Shown piece after piece: positions 16,527 to 25,192 of a DNA stretch of 64,000 bases (position 1 is its first letter; every line of letters starts with the position of its first letter). The stretch is taken from contig NZ_JABERD010000031.1 in assembly GCF_013044505.1 (NCBI RefSeq), forward strand, positions 1 to 64,000, read 5' to 3'. The notes under the pieces are model-generated. The model was not told where the DNA came from. It ran no database searches and saw nothing but the letters and a program-made list of their open reading frames with translations. A program made the translations under genes and the position numbers. This stretch comes from Streptomyces sp. S3(2020). Its GTDB lineage: Bacteria; Actinomycetota; Actinomycetes; Streptomycetales; Streptomycetaceae.

Positions 16527-16967
16527 ATGGCCAGTGATGTCGTTCCACCCAGAACGGACCGGCCCGCCCCGCGTCCGTGGCATGCGCCCGCCTCGGGCAC
16601 CACCGTTCTCGCCGCGGCACTGATGATCTTCGGTGGGGCGATGGCGTTGTTCGAGGGGATCGCGGCCGTCGCGAAGGACGACCTGTTCCTCGTGACGCGT
16701 CACTACGTGTTCGAGTTCAGCCTCACGGGCTGGGGGTGGGTGCATCTCGTTCTGGGCGCGGTCATGATCTTCGCGGGGTGCGCAGTGCTCGGCGGGGCGC
16801 TGTGGGGGCGTTTCTTCGGCGTGCTCGTGGCGGGGCTCGGGGCGATCGCCAACTTCCTGTGGGTGCCGTACTACCCGCTGTGGGCGCTGACCCTGGTCGC
16901 CGTCAATCTCTTCGTCGTCTGGGCGCTGTGCGCGGGCATGCACCGTGAGGCCGCCGGGGACGAGTGA
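16527..16967 (+). CDS. Four-helix membrane protein, DUF7144-like (146 aa)
   Basis: Start ATG 16527 after GAGGAG. A Pro-rich cytoplasmic N-terminus is followed by four hydrophobic helices; the conserved-looking GGAMALFEGIAAVAKDDLF and WGWVHLVLGAVMIFAG segments are typical of a small actinobacterial membrane family of unknown role. I base the family name on memory of these motifs. It ends at a bidirectional terminator facing the Yip1-like gene. Confidence 0.8.
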   Translation: MASDVVPPRTDRPAPRPWHAPASGTTVLAAALMIFGGAMALFEGIAAVAKDDLFLVTRHYVFEFSLTGWGWVHLVLGAVMIFAGCAVLGGALWGRFFGVLVAGLGAIANFLWVPYYPLWALTLVAVNLFVVWALCAGMHREAAGDE

Positions 16968-16993
16968 GGGCTCCCCGCGACAACGGGGAGCCC
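16968..16993. terminator. Bidirectional terminator
   Basis: Perfect 10-bp stem GGGCTCCCCG / CGGGGAGCCC with a 6-nt loop, between two convergent genes. Confidence 0.8.
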
Positions 16994-17009
16994 CTCTTCG
17001 CGTGCTACG

Positions 17010-17888
17010 TCAGAACGTGCCCAGCTTCACGATCGACAGCAGGGCGATCAGCTGGATCGAGGAGGCGCCCAGGGCCTTGGGCCAGGGGAGGTCGTGGGAC
17101 CTGGAGACCATCAGCGTCAGGAGGGCGCCCGCCGCCACCCAGGTCGCCCAGCCGACGCCCTGGACGAAGGTCGCGTCGCCGCCGAAGAACATGGCGAGGA
17201 CCAGACGGGGGGCGTCCGTCAGGGACATGATCAGCATCGACAGGCCCACCGTGGGCTGCCAGGCGCCGTCGCCGCCGAGCTGGCGGGCCAGGGTGTGGGT
17301 GACCACGCCCAGGACGAAGGACGACAGGACCATCGCCACGGCCGTCGTCAGGACGATCGGGACCGCGTTGGCCAGGGTGGCGTTTATGGCGTCCTTGCGG
17401 GCGCCGTCGAAGCCGAAGACCGCGAGCAGGCCGTAGAGGAACGTCACGATCAGGGCCGGGACCCACATCGTGTAGTCGCGCATCTGGAGGAAGGTCTGGT
17501 TGGGGGCCGTGATGATGCCCCTCAGGAGGTCCTTCCAGTGCAGGCGGGGGCCCACCGGGGCGGACGGGGCGGCCGAGCCCGCGCGGTAGGTGCCGCCCTG
17601 CTGGTAGGGGTCCTCGCCGACCGAGAAGGCCTGGGTGTGGCCCGGGTTGTTCGCCGCGTACGGGTCGTGGCCGCCCTGGGGCTGCTGCCCGTATCCGCCG
17701 TCGCCGAAGTACTCCGGCTCGTCATAGCCGCCGGCCCGGGGAGCACCGTACGGCTGCTGCCCCGGCGGCGGCGCGGGGTAGCCGCCGTACGACGGTCCCT
17801 GCGGGGCCTGCTGCCCGTACGGAGGTTGTTGCGGTCGCGTGTGAGGAGCGCCGTTGTCCCGGCCGCGTCCGATCCTGAATCCAGCCAC
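17010..17888 (-). CDS. Yip1-domain membrane protein with Pro/Gly/Gln-rich N-terminus
   Basis: A 292-residue protein. Residues 1 to ~120 are low-complexity (PQQPPYGQQ, GGYGQQPQGG). From LHWKDLLRGIITAPNQTFLQMRDYTMW on, five membrane helices form the Yip1 domain. Start GTG 17888 gives MAGFRIGRGRDN, a common actinobacterial beginning; the frame is open further upstream. Probable role in membrane organisation, but bacterial Yip1 proteins are poorly understood. Confidence 0.82.
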   Translation of the reverse strand: MAGFRIGRGRDNGAPHTRPQQPPYGQQAPQGPSYGGYPAPPPGQQPYGAPRAGGYDEPEYFGDGGYGQQPQGGHDPYAANNPGHTQAFSVGEDPYQQGGTYRAGSAAPSAPVGPRLHWKDLLRGIITAPNQTFLQMRDYTMWVPALIVTFLYGLLAVFGFDGARKDAINATLANAVPIVLTTAVAMVLSSFVLGVVTHTLARQLGGDGAWQPTVGLSMLIMSLTDAPRLVLAMFFGGDATFVQGVGWATWVAAGALLTLMVSRSHDLPWPKALGASSIQLIALLSIVKLGTF

Positions 17889-18012
17889 GCCTTCGAACGT
17901 ACCTGGTCCTGGAGATCCGCGGGCCGGGCCCGGGGGTTCGGGCCCGGCTTTGCTGCCGAGCTGTGACATCCCCTAAGGGGTTGTCATGGCTGTCCCTGAC
18001 ACATCGTGAGGG

Positions 18013-19434
18013 TCAGCCCGTGATCGGGGTGCCGAGCTCCGGCTGGGGGTGTGCGCCCAGTCCGACGGTGCCCGCGCCGAAGCTGACCACGCCCTTCGTC
18101 GTCAGCCGGGTCGAGGTGCCCTTGAGGAACCACACGGCGCCGTCGCGGGCGTTCTCGCCGGGGGCGCCGACGGACAGGTCGGCCTTGCCGTCGCGGTTGG
18201 TGTCGGCCAGCTGGACGGCGGTGCCGAACTGGTCGAACGTCTCGGAGGCACCGGGGACGCCCGCGCTGTCCTGCTGGTAGCTGTACGACGTGCCGGGCGA
18301 CAGGCCCTTCGTGCCGGCCGGGATGATCGTGACCGAACCGGCGTACTCCACGCTGCCGATCGTCTCGTGGCGGGCTCCGACCGCGAGGTCGGCGCGGCCG
18401 TCGCCGTTGATGTCACCGAGCGCCACCGACCAGCCGAACCAGTCGCCCTCCTCGCCCGTGCCGGGCACACCGGCCGTGTCCTGGCTGATGGTGACGGCGG
18501 CGCGGGAGGTGGACGGGCCGGTCGCGGAGCCGTACGTCACGGTGACGCTGCCGCCGACCGCGCCGCGCGAGTAGTTGCCGCTGACGATGTCGTCGTAGCC
18601 GTCGCCGTCGATGTCACCGACCGCGGTGGCGTAGCCCGGGGCCGCGTCCCCGATGTACTTCTTGGCGGAACCCCCGGGCGACAGGTACACCATCTGCCGG
18701 TTGTCCGGCGCCGAGTTGACTCCGCTGCCGCCCAGCACCAGGTCGTCGGTCCCGTCGCCGTTGATGTCGCCGGCGGCGAGGGTGAGGATGCCCGCGAACG
18801 GGACCAGGCCGCCCGAGGCGAAGCCGGTGCGGCCGGACAGGGTGCTGCCCTTGCCGGTGCCACCGCGGTAGATCGAGATGCCGTTGTAGTTGCCCGAGCC
18901 CACGGCCAGGTCGTCGCGGCCGTCACCGTCGAAGTCGCCCGCGGCCAGGTGCTCGCCGAAGTACTTGGGCTTGTCCGCGGTGGGGGCGGCGAGCACGGTG
19001 CCGCCGGACAGGCCCGACTTGGAGCCCCACAGGACGGTGACGGAGCCGGAGAGGAGGCCCGCGCTCGTGCCCTCGTTCGGGGTGCCGACGGCGAGGTCCG
19101 CGTAGCCGTCGCTGTTGAAGTCGCCGGTGGCCGTGGCCGAGCCGAAGCCGTCGCCGGTCTCCGAGGTACCGGGGACGCCGCTCGAACTCTGCGAGATCAC
19201 CTTGGAGTCGGCCGCCTTCGGCCCCGTGGCGGAGCCGTAGGTGATGACCACGGCGCCGGTGTACTCGGCGGAGCCGATGGTGGCCAGTCCCGCCGAGACG
19301 GCCAGGTCCCGGTAGCCGTCGCCGTTGAAGTCGCCGGGCAGGCCCGAGGGGGCCGCCGCGGCCGGTGCGGACAGGGTCAGCGGGGTGAGGCCCGCGGCCA
19401 GCAGGGCCGCGAGCGCCGTCGTACGGACGCGCAT
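18013..19434 (-). CDS. Secreted FG-GAP beta-propeller protein A
   Basis: A 473-residue protein with a signal peptide (residues 1-28, ending APAAAA). About seven FG-GAP repeats follow, each with a DxNxDG calcium-binding loop such as DFNGDGYRDLAV, DFDGDGRDDLAV, DINGDGTDDLVL, and recurring QDSAGVPG-type linkers. The fold expected is a seven-bladed integrin-alpha-like propeller. It begins 3 bp after the stop of gene B with its ribosome site inside B's end, so they form one unit. Last gene of the array. Likely extracellular binding protein; ligand unknown. Confidence 0.9.
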   Translation of the reverse strand: MRVRTTALAALLAAGLTPLTLSAPAAAAPSGLPGDFNGDGYRDLAVSAGLATIGSAEYTGAVVITYGSATGPKAADSKVISQSSSGVPGTSETGDGFGSATATGDFNSDGYADLAVGTPNEGTSAGLLSGSVTVLWGSKSGLSGGTVLAAPTADKPKYFGEHLAAGDFDGDGRDDLAVGSGNYNGISIYRGGTGKGSTLSGRTGFASGGLVPFAGILTLAAGDINGDGTDDLVLGGSGVNSAPDNRQMVYLSPGGSAKKYIGDAAPGYATAVGDIDGDGYDDIVSGNYSRGAVGGSVTVTYGSATGPSTSRAAVTISQDTAGVPGTGEEGDWFGWSVALGDINGDGRADLAVGARHETIGSVEYAGSVTIIPAGTKGLSPGTSYSYQQDSAGVPGASETFDQFGTAVQLADTNRDGKADLSVGAPGENARDGAVWFLKGTSTRLTTKGVVSFGAGTVGLGAHPQPELGTPITG

Positions 19435-19437
19435 GGG

Positions 19438-20889
19438 TCAGCCTTCCAGGACGTCGCCGAAGTACGAGTCGCCCGCGGGACCGCCCAGGGTCGGGCCGCT
19501 GAAGGACTTCGAGCCGGTGGCGGTGATGCCGGAGGTGGTGGACTTGAGGAACCAGACGGCGCCGTCACCGCTGTTCTCGCCGGAGGCGGAGGTGACCAGT
19601 TCCGTGCGGCCGTTGTTGTCGATGTCCGTGAGGTGGACCGCGTAGCCGAAGTGGTCGTACGACTCCGCCGTGCCGGGGACGTTCGCCGTGTTCTGCGAGT
19701 AGGACTTCGATCCGGTGCCGGTCAGGCCGGAGGCCGAGCCGCGCAGGATCGTGACGGTGCCCGCGTGCTTCGCCGAGCCGATGGTCTCCTGCTCGGAGCC
19801 GACCGCGATGTCGGTGTAGCCGTCGCCGTTGACGTCGCCCGCCGACAGGCTCCAGCCGAAGAAGTCGAACTTCTCGGCCGTGCCGGGGACGCTCGCGGAG
19901 TCCTGGGTGAACTTCGCCGGGGTGCGGGTGGACAGGCCCGTGGACGCGCCGTAGGTCACCGTCACCGCGCCGCCGAGGCCGCCGTTCGGCTCGGAGGCGT
20001 CCTTCTCCATGAAGTTGCCGGTGACGATGTCGCCGTAGCCGTCCTTGTTCACGTCGGCGATGACGCCGGCGTAGCCGCCCGCGAGCTCCTTGCCGGCCTT
20101 GAGGGTGGTGGTGGCGTTGCCCGTGTAGAGGACGCTGCGGGTGCGGTAGTCGCCCGAGCTGGTCTCCTCCTGGCCCATGACCAGCAGGTCGGTGCGGCCG
20201 TCTCCGTTGACCTCGCCCGCGACGAGCCGGTCGGAGTTGATGCCCGTCTGGTCGTACGTGTCGATCGCCGTGAGGGAAGCGGCCTTGCCGGTACGGGAGA
20301 CGGGGCCGTGGAAGATGTTCAGCTCCGGGAACGCCAGGTTGACCGCGGCCAGGTCGGTGTCACCGTCGCCGTCGAAGTCGCCGGTGGCGACGGACCAGCC
20401 CAGCTCGTTGCGGTTCTCCGGGAGCGGGGCGGAGATGTCGGTGCCGGACTTGATGCCGGTCGCGCCGCCCCAGAGCACGGTCAGGGCGCCCGAGTCGTCG
20501 GTCGAGCCGATCTGTTCGCCGTGCACGCCGACCACGATGTCCGTGTAGCCGTCGCCGTCCAGGTCGCCGGTGGTGAGACGGTCGCCGAAGTACTCGCTGC
20601 TCTCCGGGGTGCCGGGGATCCCGGCCGTGGCCTGGCTGATGATCTGGCGCTTGGTGGTGTCCAGGCCGCTCTTGGTGCCGTAGACGACGGCGATGTAGCC
20701 CGCGCCGGTCTTGCCGGAGACCTTGGCGATCGGAGCGGCGATCACGGCGTCGCGGTAGCCGTCGCCGTTGAAGTCGCCGTCCAGACCGGAGGGGGCGGCG
20801 CTCGCGGTCGTCGCGGCCGAGAGGGTGAGCAGACCGCCGGTGAGCGTGGCCGCGACGGCGGTCGCGAGGGCGGTTCTGAGGTGACGCAT
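19438..20889 (-). CDS. Secreted FG-GAP beta-propeller protein B
   Basis: A 483-residue secreted protein. Signal peptide residues 1-32 (LTLSAATTASA). FG-GAP repeats carry loops DFNGDGYRDAVI, DLDGDGYTDIVV, DFDGDGDTDLAA, DVNKDGYGDIVT and DVNGDGYTDIAV. Ribosome site AAGGAA precedes ATG 20889. The IS110-family element lies immediately upstream and cuts B and A off from genes C-E, with which they otherwise share orientation and tight packing. Expression after insertion therefore depends on read-through or a new promoter. Confidence 0.9.
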   Translation of the reverse strand: MRHLRTALATAVAATLTGGLLTLSAATTASAAPSGLDGDFNGDGYRDAVIAAPIAKVSGKTGAGYIAVVYGTKSGLDTTKRQIISQATAGIPGTPESSEYFGDRLTTGDLDGDGYTDIVVGVHGEQIGSTDDSGALTVLWGGATGIKSGTDISAPLPENRNELGWSVATGDFDGDGDTDLAAVNLAFPELNIFHGPVSRTGKAASLTAIDTYDQTGINSDRLVAGEVNGDGRTDLLVMGQEETSSGDYRTRSVLYTGNATTTLKAGKELAGGYAGVIADVNKDGYGDIVTGNFMEKDASEPNGGLGGAVTVTYGASTGLSTRTPAKFTQDSASVPGTAEKFDFFGWSLSAGDVNGDGYTDIAVGSEQETIGSAKHAGTVTILRGSASGLTGTGSKSYSQNTANVPGTAESYDHFGYAVHLTDIDNNGRTELVTSASGENSGDGAVWFLKSTTSGITATGSKSFSGPTLGGPAGDSYFGDVLEG

Positions 20890-20960
20890 CGGGTTCCTTA
20901 AGAATTAGTGCCGGTCCGGGAGGACCGGGCGTGGCTGATCGGGTGAGTGCCCTCGATGGC

Positions 20961-22324
20961 TCCAGGAGAATGGCCACCCGGTCCTCCGGGACGCTCCGGC
21001 CGCTGATTGAGAGCTGCGAAGCATCGCTGATTAAGGACCTGCCGGCGGGGTGTTCCTCGGGCCATGAAGTAACGGTCTGGCGGAAGGGAGCAGCGCGTTG
21101 AGTACAGCGGCTGAGCGGATCTGGGTCGGTATCGACGCCGGCAAGAGCCACCACTGGGCGGTGGCGGTCGGCATCGATGGCGAGAAGCTGTTCTCGCGGA
21201 AGGTCGACAACGACGAGACAGCCATCCTTGAACTGATCGTGCTGGCCTGCGGGTCGGCCGAGTCGGTGACCTGGGCCGTCGATATCTCCGGCCGGTCCTC
21301 GGCTCTGCTGCTGGCCCTGCTCGTCGCCCACGCTCAGCAGGTGTTCTACATCCCCGGCCGCACGGTGCACCGGATGTCCGCCGCTTACCGCGGCGAGGGG
21401 AAGACCGATGCCAAAGACGCACTGGTCATCGCGGACACCGTCCGGATGCGCCGCGATCTGGCACCGGTCCGCACCGAGGACGATCTGGTCACCACGCTCC
21501 AGCTGCTGACCGCCCACCGGGCCGATCTGATAGCCGACCGTGTCCGGCTCATCAACCGGCTGCGTGACCGGCTCATGGGGATCAGCCCGGCCCTGGAACG
21601 TGCCTTCGACTACTCGGCAGCCAGAGGCGGTCTGGTCCTGCTGACCGAGTACCAGACGCCGGCCGCGATCCGTCGCATCGGTGTCAAGCGGCTGACCACC
21701 TGGCTGGAGCGGCGCAAGATCCGCAATGCTGCCACTGTCGCCGCCACGGCCGTTGGGGCGGCCCAGGCCCAGCACACCGCGCTGCCCGGGGAGAAGCGGA
21801 CGGCCAAGCTGGTCTGCGACATCGCCCACCAGATCCTTGCCCTGGACGAGCGGATCAAGGACAACGACCGGGAGATCCGCGAGACCTTCCGCCTGGACGA
21901 CCGCGCGGAGATCCTCGAGTCCCTGCCCGGCATGGGCCCCATCTTGGGAGCCGAGTTCATCGCCGCCGTCGGCGACATGAGCAGCTACACGAACCCCGAC
22001 CGTCTCGCAGCAGCAGCCGGCCTTGCCCCAGTGCCGCGGGACTCCGGCCGTCGTACCGGCAACCTGCACCGGCCCAAGCGCTACAACCGGCGTCTGCGCT
22101 GGCTGTTCTACATGTCCGCGCAGACCGCCATGATGCGGCCAGGCCCATCGCGTGACTACTACCTCAAGAAGCGCGCCGAGGGGCTGCTGCACACCCAGGC
22201 AGTGCTGTCGCTGGCCCGCCGCCGTATCAATGTCCTCTGGGCGATGCTGCGTGACAACAGACTGTTCACCTCCACCCCGCCAGTCACGCAGACGGCTTGA
22301 CACGGTCATTGAGATTCTCCTGGA
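20961..22324 (+). mobile_element. IS110-family insertion sequence
   Basis: One transposase gene flanked by an 11-bp perfect inverted repeat, TCCAGGAGAAT, at 20961-20971 and inverted at 22314-22324. The true ends may lie a few bases outside, since some members of the family have subterminal repeats; no target duplication was found. About 130 nt of non-coding DNA precedes the transposase and only about 20 nt follows, the layout of IS110-group elements whose bridge RNA is encoded at the left end. A strong hairpin CCGGTCC-GGGA-GGACCGG (20911-20928) is just outside the left repeat. Confidence 0.8.
21098..22300 (+). CDS. IS110-family transposase (DEDD recombinase)
   Basis: A 400-residue recombinase. 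The N-terminal RuvC-like DEDD domain has GIDAGKSHHW, TWAVDISG and GKTDAKDALVIAD. The C-terminal Transposase_20 region has LPGMGPILGAEFIAAVGD and the catalytic-Ser block PRDSGRRTGN. Length is normal and the frame intact. Start TTG 21098 after GGAAGGGAG. It lies antisense to the FG-GAP operon it interrupts. In this family the enzyme uses a bridge RNA made from the element's own non-coding end to choose target and donor DNA. Confidence 0.95.
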   Translation: MSTAAERIWVGIDAGKSHHWAVAVGIDGEKLFSRKVDNDETAILELIVLACGSAESVTWAVDISGRSSALLLALLVAHAQQVFYIPGRTVHRMSAAYRGEGKTDAKDALVIADTVRMRRDLAPVRTEDDLVTTLQLLTAHRADLIADRVRLINRLRDRLMGISPALERAFDYSAARGGLVLLTEYQTPAAIRRIGVKRLTTWLERRKIRNAATVAATAVGAAQAQHTALPGEKRTAKLVCDIAHQILALDERIKDNDREIRETFRLDDRAEILESLPGMGPILGAEFIAAVGDMSSYTNPDRLAAAAGLAPVPRDSGRRTGNLHRPKRYNRRLRWLFYMSAQTAMMRPGPSRDYYLKKRAEGLLHTQAVLSLARRRINVLWAMLRDNRLFTSTPPVTQTA

Positions 22325-22342
22325 AGAGCGGGAAGGGAAAGG

Positions 22343-23698
22343 TCAGTTGAGGAAGCCGCCGCCGTATTCCGGCAGGTGGACGGAGCCTGTCGCGGTCGGT
22401 GTGGTGCTCGTGCCGCGCATGAGCAGGGCGTCGCCGTTCGCGCCCACCGTCAGGTCGGCCTTGCCGTCGCGGTCGAGGTCGCGCAGGCGGACCGGGGAGC
22501 CGAAGGAGACGTAGGAGTCGGCCGGGCCGAGCACCGTCTGCGGGATCCAGGTGGAGCGGCTGCCGGTCAGACCGTCGGAGCCGCCGCGGAAGACGGTGAC
22601 ACCGCCCTGGTCCTCCTTGCCGGCCACGTCCTCCTGCGGCACGCCGACCGCGAGGTCCGCGTACCCGTCGCCGTTGGTGTCGCCGGCCGAGACGGAGTAG
22701 CCGAAGTTGTCGCCCGCCTCGGGGGTGCCGGAGACACCGGAGGAGGCCTGGTTGTACGTCATCGAGCCGCTCGGCCCCGAGGACGTGCCGCGCCAGACGC
22801 TGACGATGCCCTTGCCGTCGTTGTTGTCGGGCAGGCCGACGGCGATGTCGCCGTAGCCGTTCTTGTCGAAGTCGCCGATCGCGGCGCTCCACGGCTCACT
22901 GGCGTACGTCTTGGAGGCGCCCGAAGTCAGGCCGGACGAGGCGCCCTTGAGGTACCAGATGCGGTGGGCGGGCTTGTTGTCGACGAACTGCGTGCCGAGG
23001 ACGACCAGGTCGGTCCTGCCGTCGCCGTTGACCTTGCCGGCCGCGAGGCCGGTGGAGTACCAGCCCTGGCCCGCCTTGTCGATCTTGCTGACGCTGCCCG
23101 TGCCGCCGGCCTTGGTGAAGCCGCCGCGGTACAGCCAGGTCTCCTCGCCGCCGATCAGGGCGAGGTCCGGCGAGCCGTCGCCGTTGAAGTCGCCGGTGGC
23201 GAGGGCGCGGCCGAAGTAGCTCCCCGCCCCGGACTTCGGGGCGACGCTGGTGCCGCCGGACAGGCCGGACCTGGAACCCCAGACGATGGTGACCGTGCCG
23301 CGGTAGGCCGCGTTGCCGACCTTCTCCATGGGGTTGCCGACGACCAGGTCCGCGTAGCCGTCCTTGTTGAGGTCGGCGCTGCTGATCGACTCGCCGAACT
23401 GGTCGTCGTCCTCGCCGGTGCCGGGGATGCCGGGGCTGTCCTGGTGGACGACCTGGGTGCGGGTGGTGTCGAGGCCGCTCGCGCTGCCGTAGACGATGTT
23501 GACGGCGCCGCCCTTCCAGCCGTCCGCGCCGGAGATGCCGGAGTAGAAGTGGCGGTACGCCAGGTCCCGGTAGCCGTCGCCGTTGAAGTCGTCGTAGTGC
23601 TTGGCGACCGCCGCCGACGCGGGGGCGGCGAGGAACAGCGGGGTGAGGCCCGTTGCCACGAGGGTGACGGTCAGGGCGGCTGCGGTGCTTCTGCGCAT
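22343..23698 (-). CDS. Secreted FG-GAP beta-propeller protein C
   Basis: A 451-residue protein with signal peptide residues 1-29 (APASAA). It has FG-GAP loops DFNGDGYRDLAY, DLNKDGYADLVV, DFNGDGSPDLAL, DFDKNGYGDIAV, DTNGDGYADLAV and DLDRDGKADLTV. RBS AGGAG precedes ATG 23698, 18 bp after the D stop. Downstream its operon continuity is broken by the IS110-family element. Slightly shorter than B and D. Confidence 0.9.
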   Translation of the reverse strand: MRRSTAAALTVTLVATGLTPLFLAAPASAAVAKHYDDFNGDGYRDLAYRHFYSGISGADGWKGGAVNIVYGSASGLDTTRTQVVHQDSPGIPGTGEDDDQFGESISSADLNKDGYADLVVGNPMEKVGNAAYRGTVTIVWGSRSGLSGGTSVAPKSGAGSYFGRALATGDFNGDGSPDLALIGGEETWLYRGGFTKAGGTGSVSKIDKAGQGWYSTGLAAGKVNGDGRTDLVVLGTQFVDNKPAHRIWYLKGASSGLTSGASKTYASEPWSAAIGDFDKNGYGDIAVGLPDNNDGKGIVSVWRGTSSGPSGSMTYNQASSGVSGTPEAGDNFGYSVSAGDTNGDGYADLAVGVPQEDVAGKEDQGGVTVFRGGSDGLTGSRSTWIPQTVLGPADSYVSFGSPVRLRDLDRDGKADLTVGANGDALLMRGTSTTPTATGSVHLPEYGGGFLN

Positions 23699-23716
23699 GG
23701 GTATCGCTCCTGTGGG

Positions 23717-25162
23717 TCAGCCGATGAGGCCGGCGCCGAACGCGCCGTACCCGCTGGACATGCCGAGGGAACCGGGGCCGAGGGAACGGACGCCGGCGGT
23801 GGTGATGCCGCTCGTCGTGCCGCGGAACGACCAGACGGCGCCGGTGCCCTCGTTCTCGAAGCCGGCGGCCACCGTGTAGTCGGCGCGGCCGTCTCCGTCG
23901 ACGTCCGAGAGCAGGACGTCCGAGCCGAAGTAGTCGGTGGACTCCGGGACACCGGGAACGGCGTAGGTGCCCTGGGAGAGCTCGCGGCCGCCGGAGAGGA
24001 GCGGGCCGGGCAGGACCACGGAGGAGCCGGAGTCCTGGATCTCGCTGCTGGTGTCCTTGAAGGGGACGCCGATCGCGAGGTCGTCGTAGCCGTCGGCGTT
24101 GAAGTCGCCGAGGGAGACCGCGGCGCCGAAGCCGTCGCCCGCCTTCTCCGTGCCGGGAACTCCCTCGGTGTCCTGGGTGAGTTCGGCCAGCGGGGCGTCC
24201 CCGTTGACGGGTCCGCCCGCCGAGCCGCCGATGACGACGACCTTGCCGCCGCGGCTGCCGGACTGGTCGTCCTCCTCGGTGAAGACGTTGCCGAGGGCGA
24301 TCTCGTCGTAGCCGTCGCCGTCGATGTCACCGAGCGCGATCGACGTGCCGCCGTTCAGGGGGCGCGGCGAGGTGGTGTCGGGGCCGGCGGCGGCGCCGAG
24401 GTAGGCGACGCCCCTGGACCAACTGCCCGAGGCGTGCGAGGTGTCGTGGGTGCGGTAGGTGAGGACCAGGTCGGACTTCTTGTCGCCGTTGGTGTCACCG
24501 GCCTTCATGGCGTCGACGGAGTACGCCGTCTGAGGCAGGCCGATCTTCTTCACCGTGCCGGTGGTGCCGGACCTGGTGAAGCCGCCGCGGATCACATACG
24601 ACCTGGTGCCGCCCGTGCCGACGGCGAGGTCGGCCCTGGCGTCGCCGTCGAAGTCCCCTGTGGTGAGGAGCCGGCCCCAGCCGTCGTGGGAGGAGACCGC
24701 CGGGTCCTTGACCGCGGTGCCGCCCTTGACGCCGCTCGCGGAGCCCCACAGCACGGTGACGGAGCCGCCGTCGACGTCCGTGCCGACGTCCTCGCCAGGG
24801 GCGCCGACGGCGAGGTCGGTGTAGCCGTCCTTGTCGAGGTCGGCGATCGCGAGGGCCTCGCCGAAGCCGTCCTCGGCCTCGGCGGTGCCGGGCACGCCCG
24901 TGGTGTTCTGGCTGAGGACGGTGCGCTTGGCGGGGTCGAGGCCGTTCTTGGTGCCGTAGAGGACGGCGACATAGCCGGCCATGCCCTTGCCGCCGACCTT
25001 CGCGTAGGGCGCGGCGAACGCGACGTCGCCGTAGCCGTCGCCGTTGAAGTCCGCGGTGTACCGCTTCGGCGAGGCGGCCGTCGCGGACGTCGCGGCCGGG
25101 GCCGCGAGCGTGAGCAGGCCGCCGGTGAGCGCCACGGCGGTGGCGATGCGCAGAAGTCGCAT
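23717..25162 (-). CDS. Secreted FG-GAP beta-propeller protein D
   Basis: A 481-residue protein with signal peptide residues 1-28 (LAAPAATSATA). FG-GAP loops include DFNGDGYGDVAF, DLDKDGYTDLAV, DFDGDARADLAV, DIDGDGYDEIAL, DFNADGYDDLAI and DVDGDGRADYTV. The gene follows E after 30 bp and is co-transcribed with C. Close in sequence to E in the N-terminal half (AYxKVGGK, ISQNTxGVPG), which points to tandem duplication. Confidence 0.9.
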   Translation of the reverse strand: MRLLRIATAVALTGGLLTLAAPAATSATAASPKRYTADFNGDGYGDVAFAAPYAKVGGKGMAGYVAVLYGTKNGLDPAKRTVLSQNTTGVPGTAEAEDGFGEALAIADLDKDGYTDLAVGAPGEDVGTDVDGGSVTVLWGSASGVKGGTAVKDPAVSSHDGWGRLLTTGDFDGDARADLAVGTGGTRSYVIRGGFTRSGTTGTVKKIGLPQTAYSVDAMKAGDTNGDKKSDLVLTYRTHDTSHASGSWSRGVAYLGAAAGPDTTSPRPLNGGTSIALGDIDGDGYDEIALGNVFTEEDDQSGSRGGKVVVIGGSAGGPVNGDAPLAELTQDTEGVPGTEKAGDGFGAAVSLGDFNADGYDDLAIGVPFKDTSSEIQDSGSSVVLPGPLLSGGRELSQGTYAVPGVPESTDYFGSDVLLSDVDGDGRADYTVAAGFENEGTGAVWSFRGTTSGITTAGVRSLGPGSLGMSSGYGAFGAGLIG

Positions 25163-25192
25163 GGGGTTCTTCCGTTTTGGGGGTACGTCGGC

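Noticed and set aside
17969..17994. ACAACC near the Yip1-like gene start as a sixth regulon promoter
   Set aside because: The sequence 17 bp downstream is GCTCGG instead of GTC, and the gene product is not an exported repeat protein.
18049..20901. Unbroken 950-codon plus-strand frame
   Set aside because: Antisense shadow of FG-GAP genes A and B, with the same low-complexity composition.
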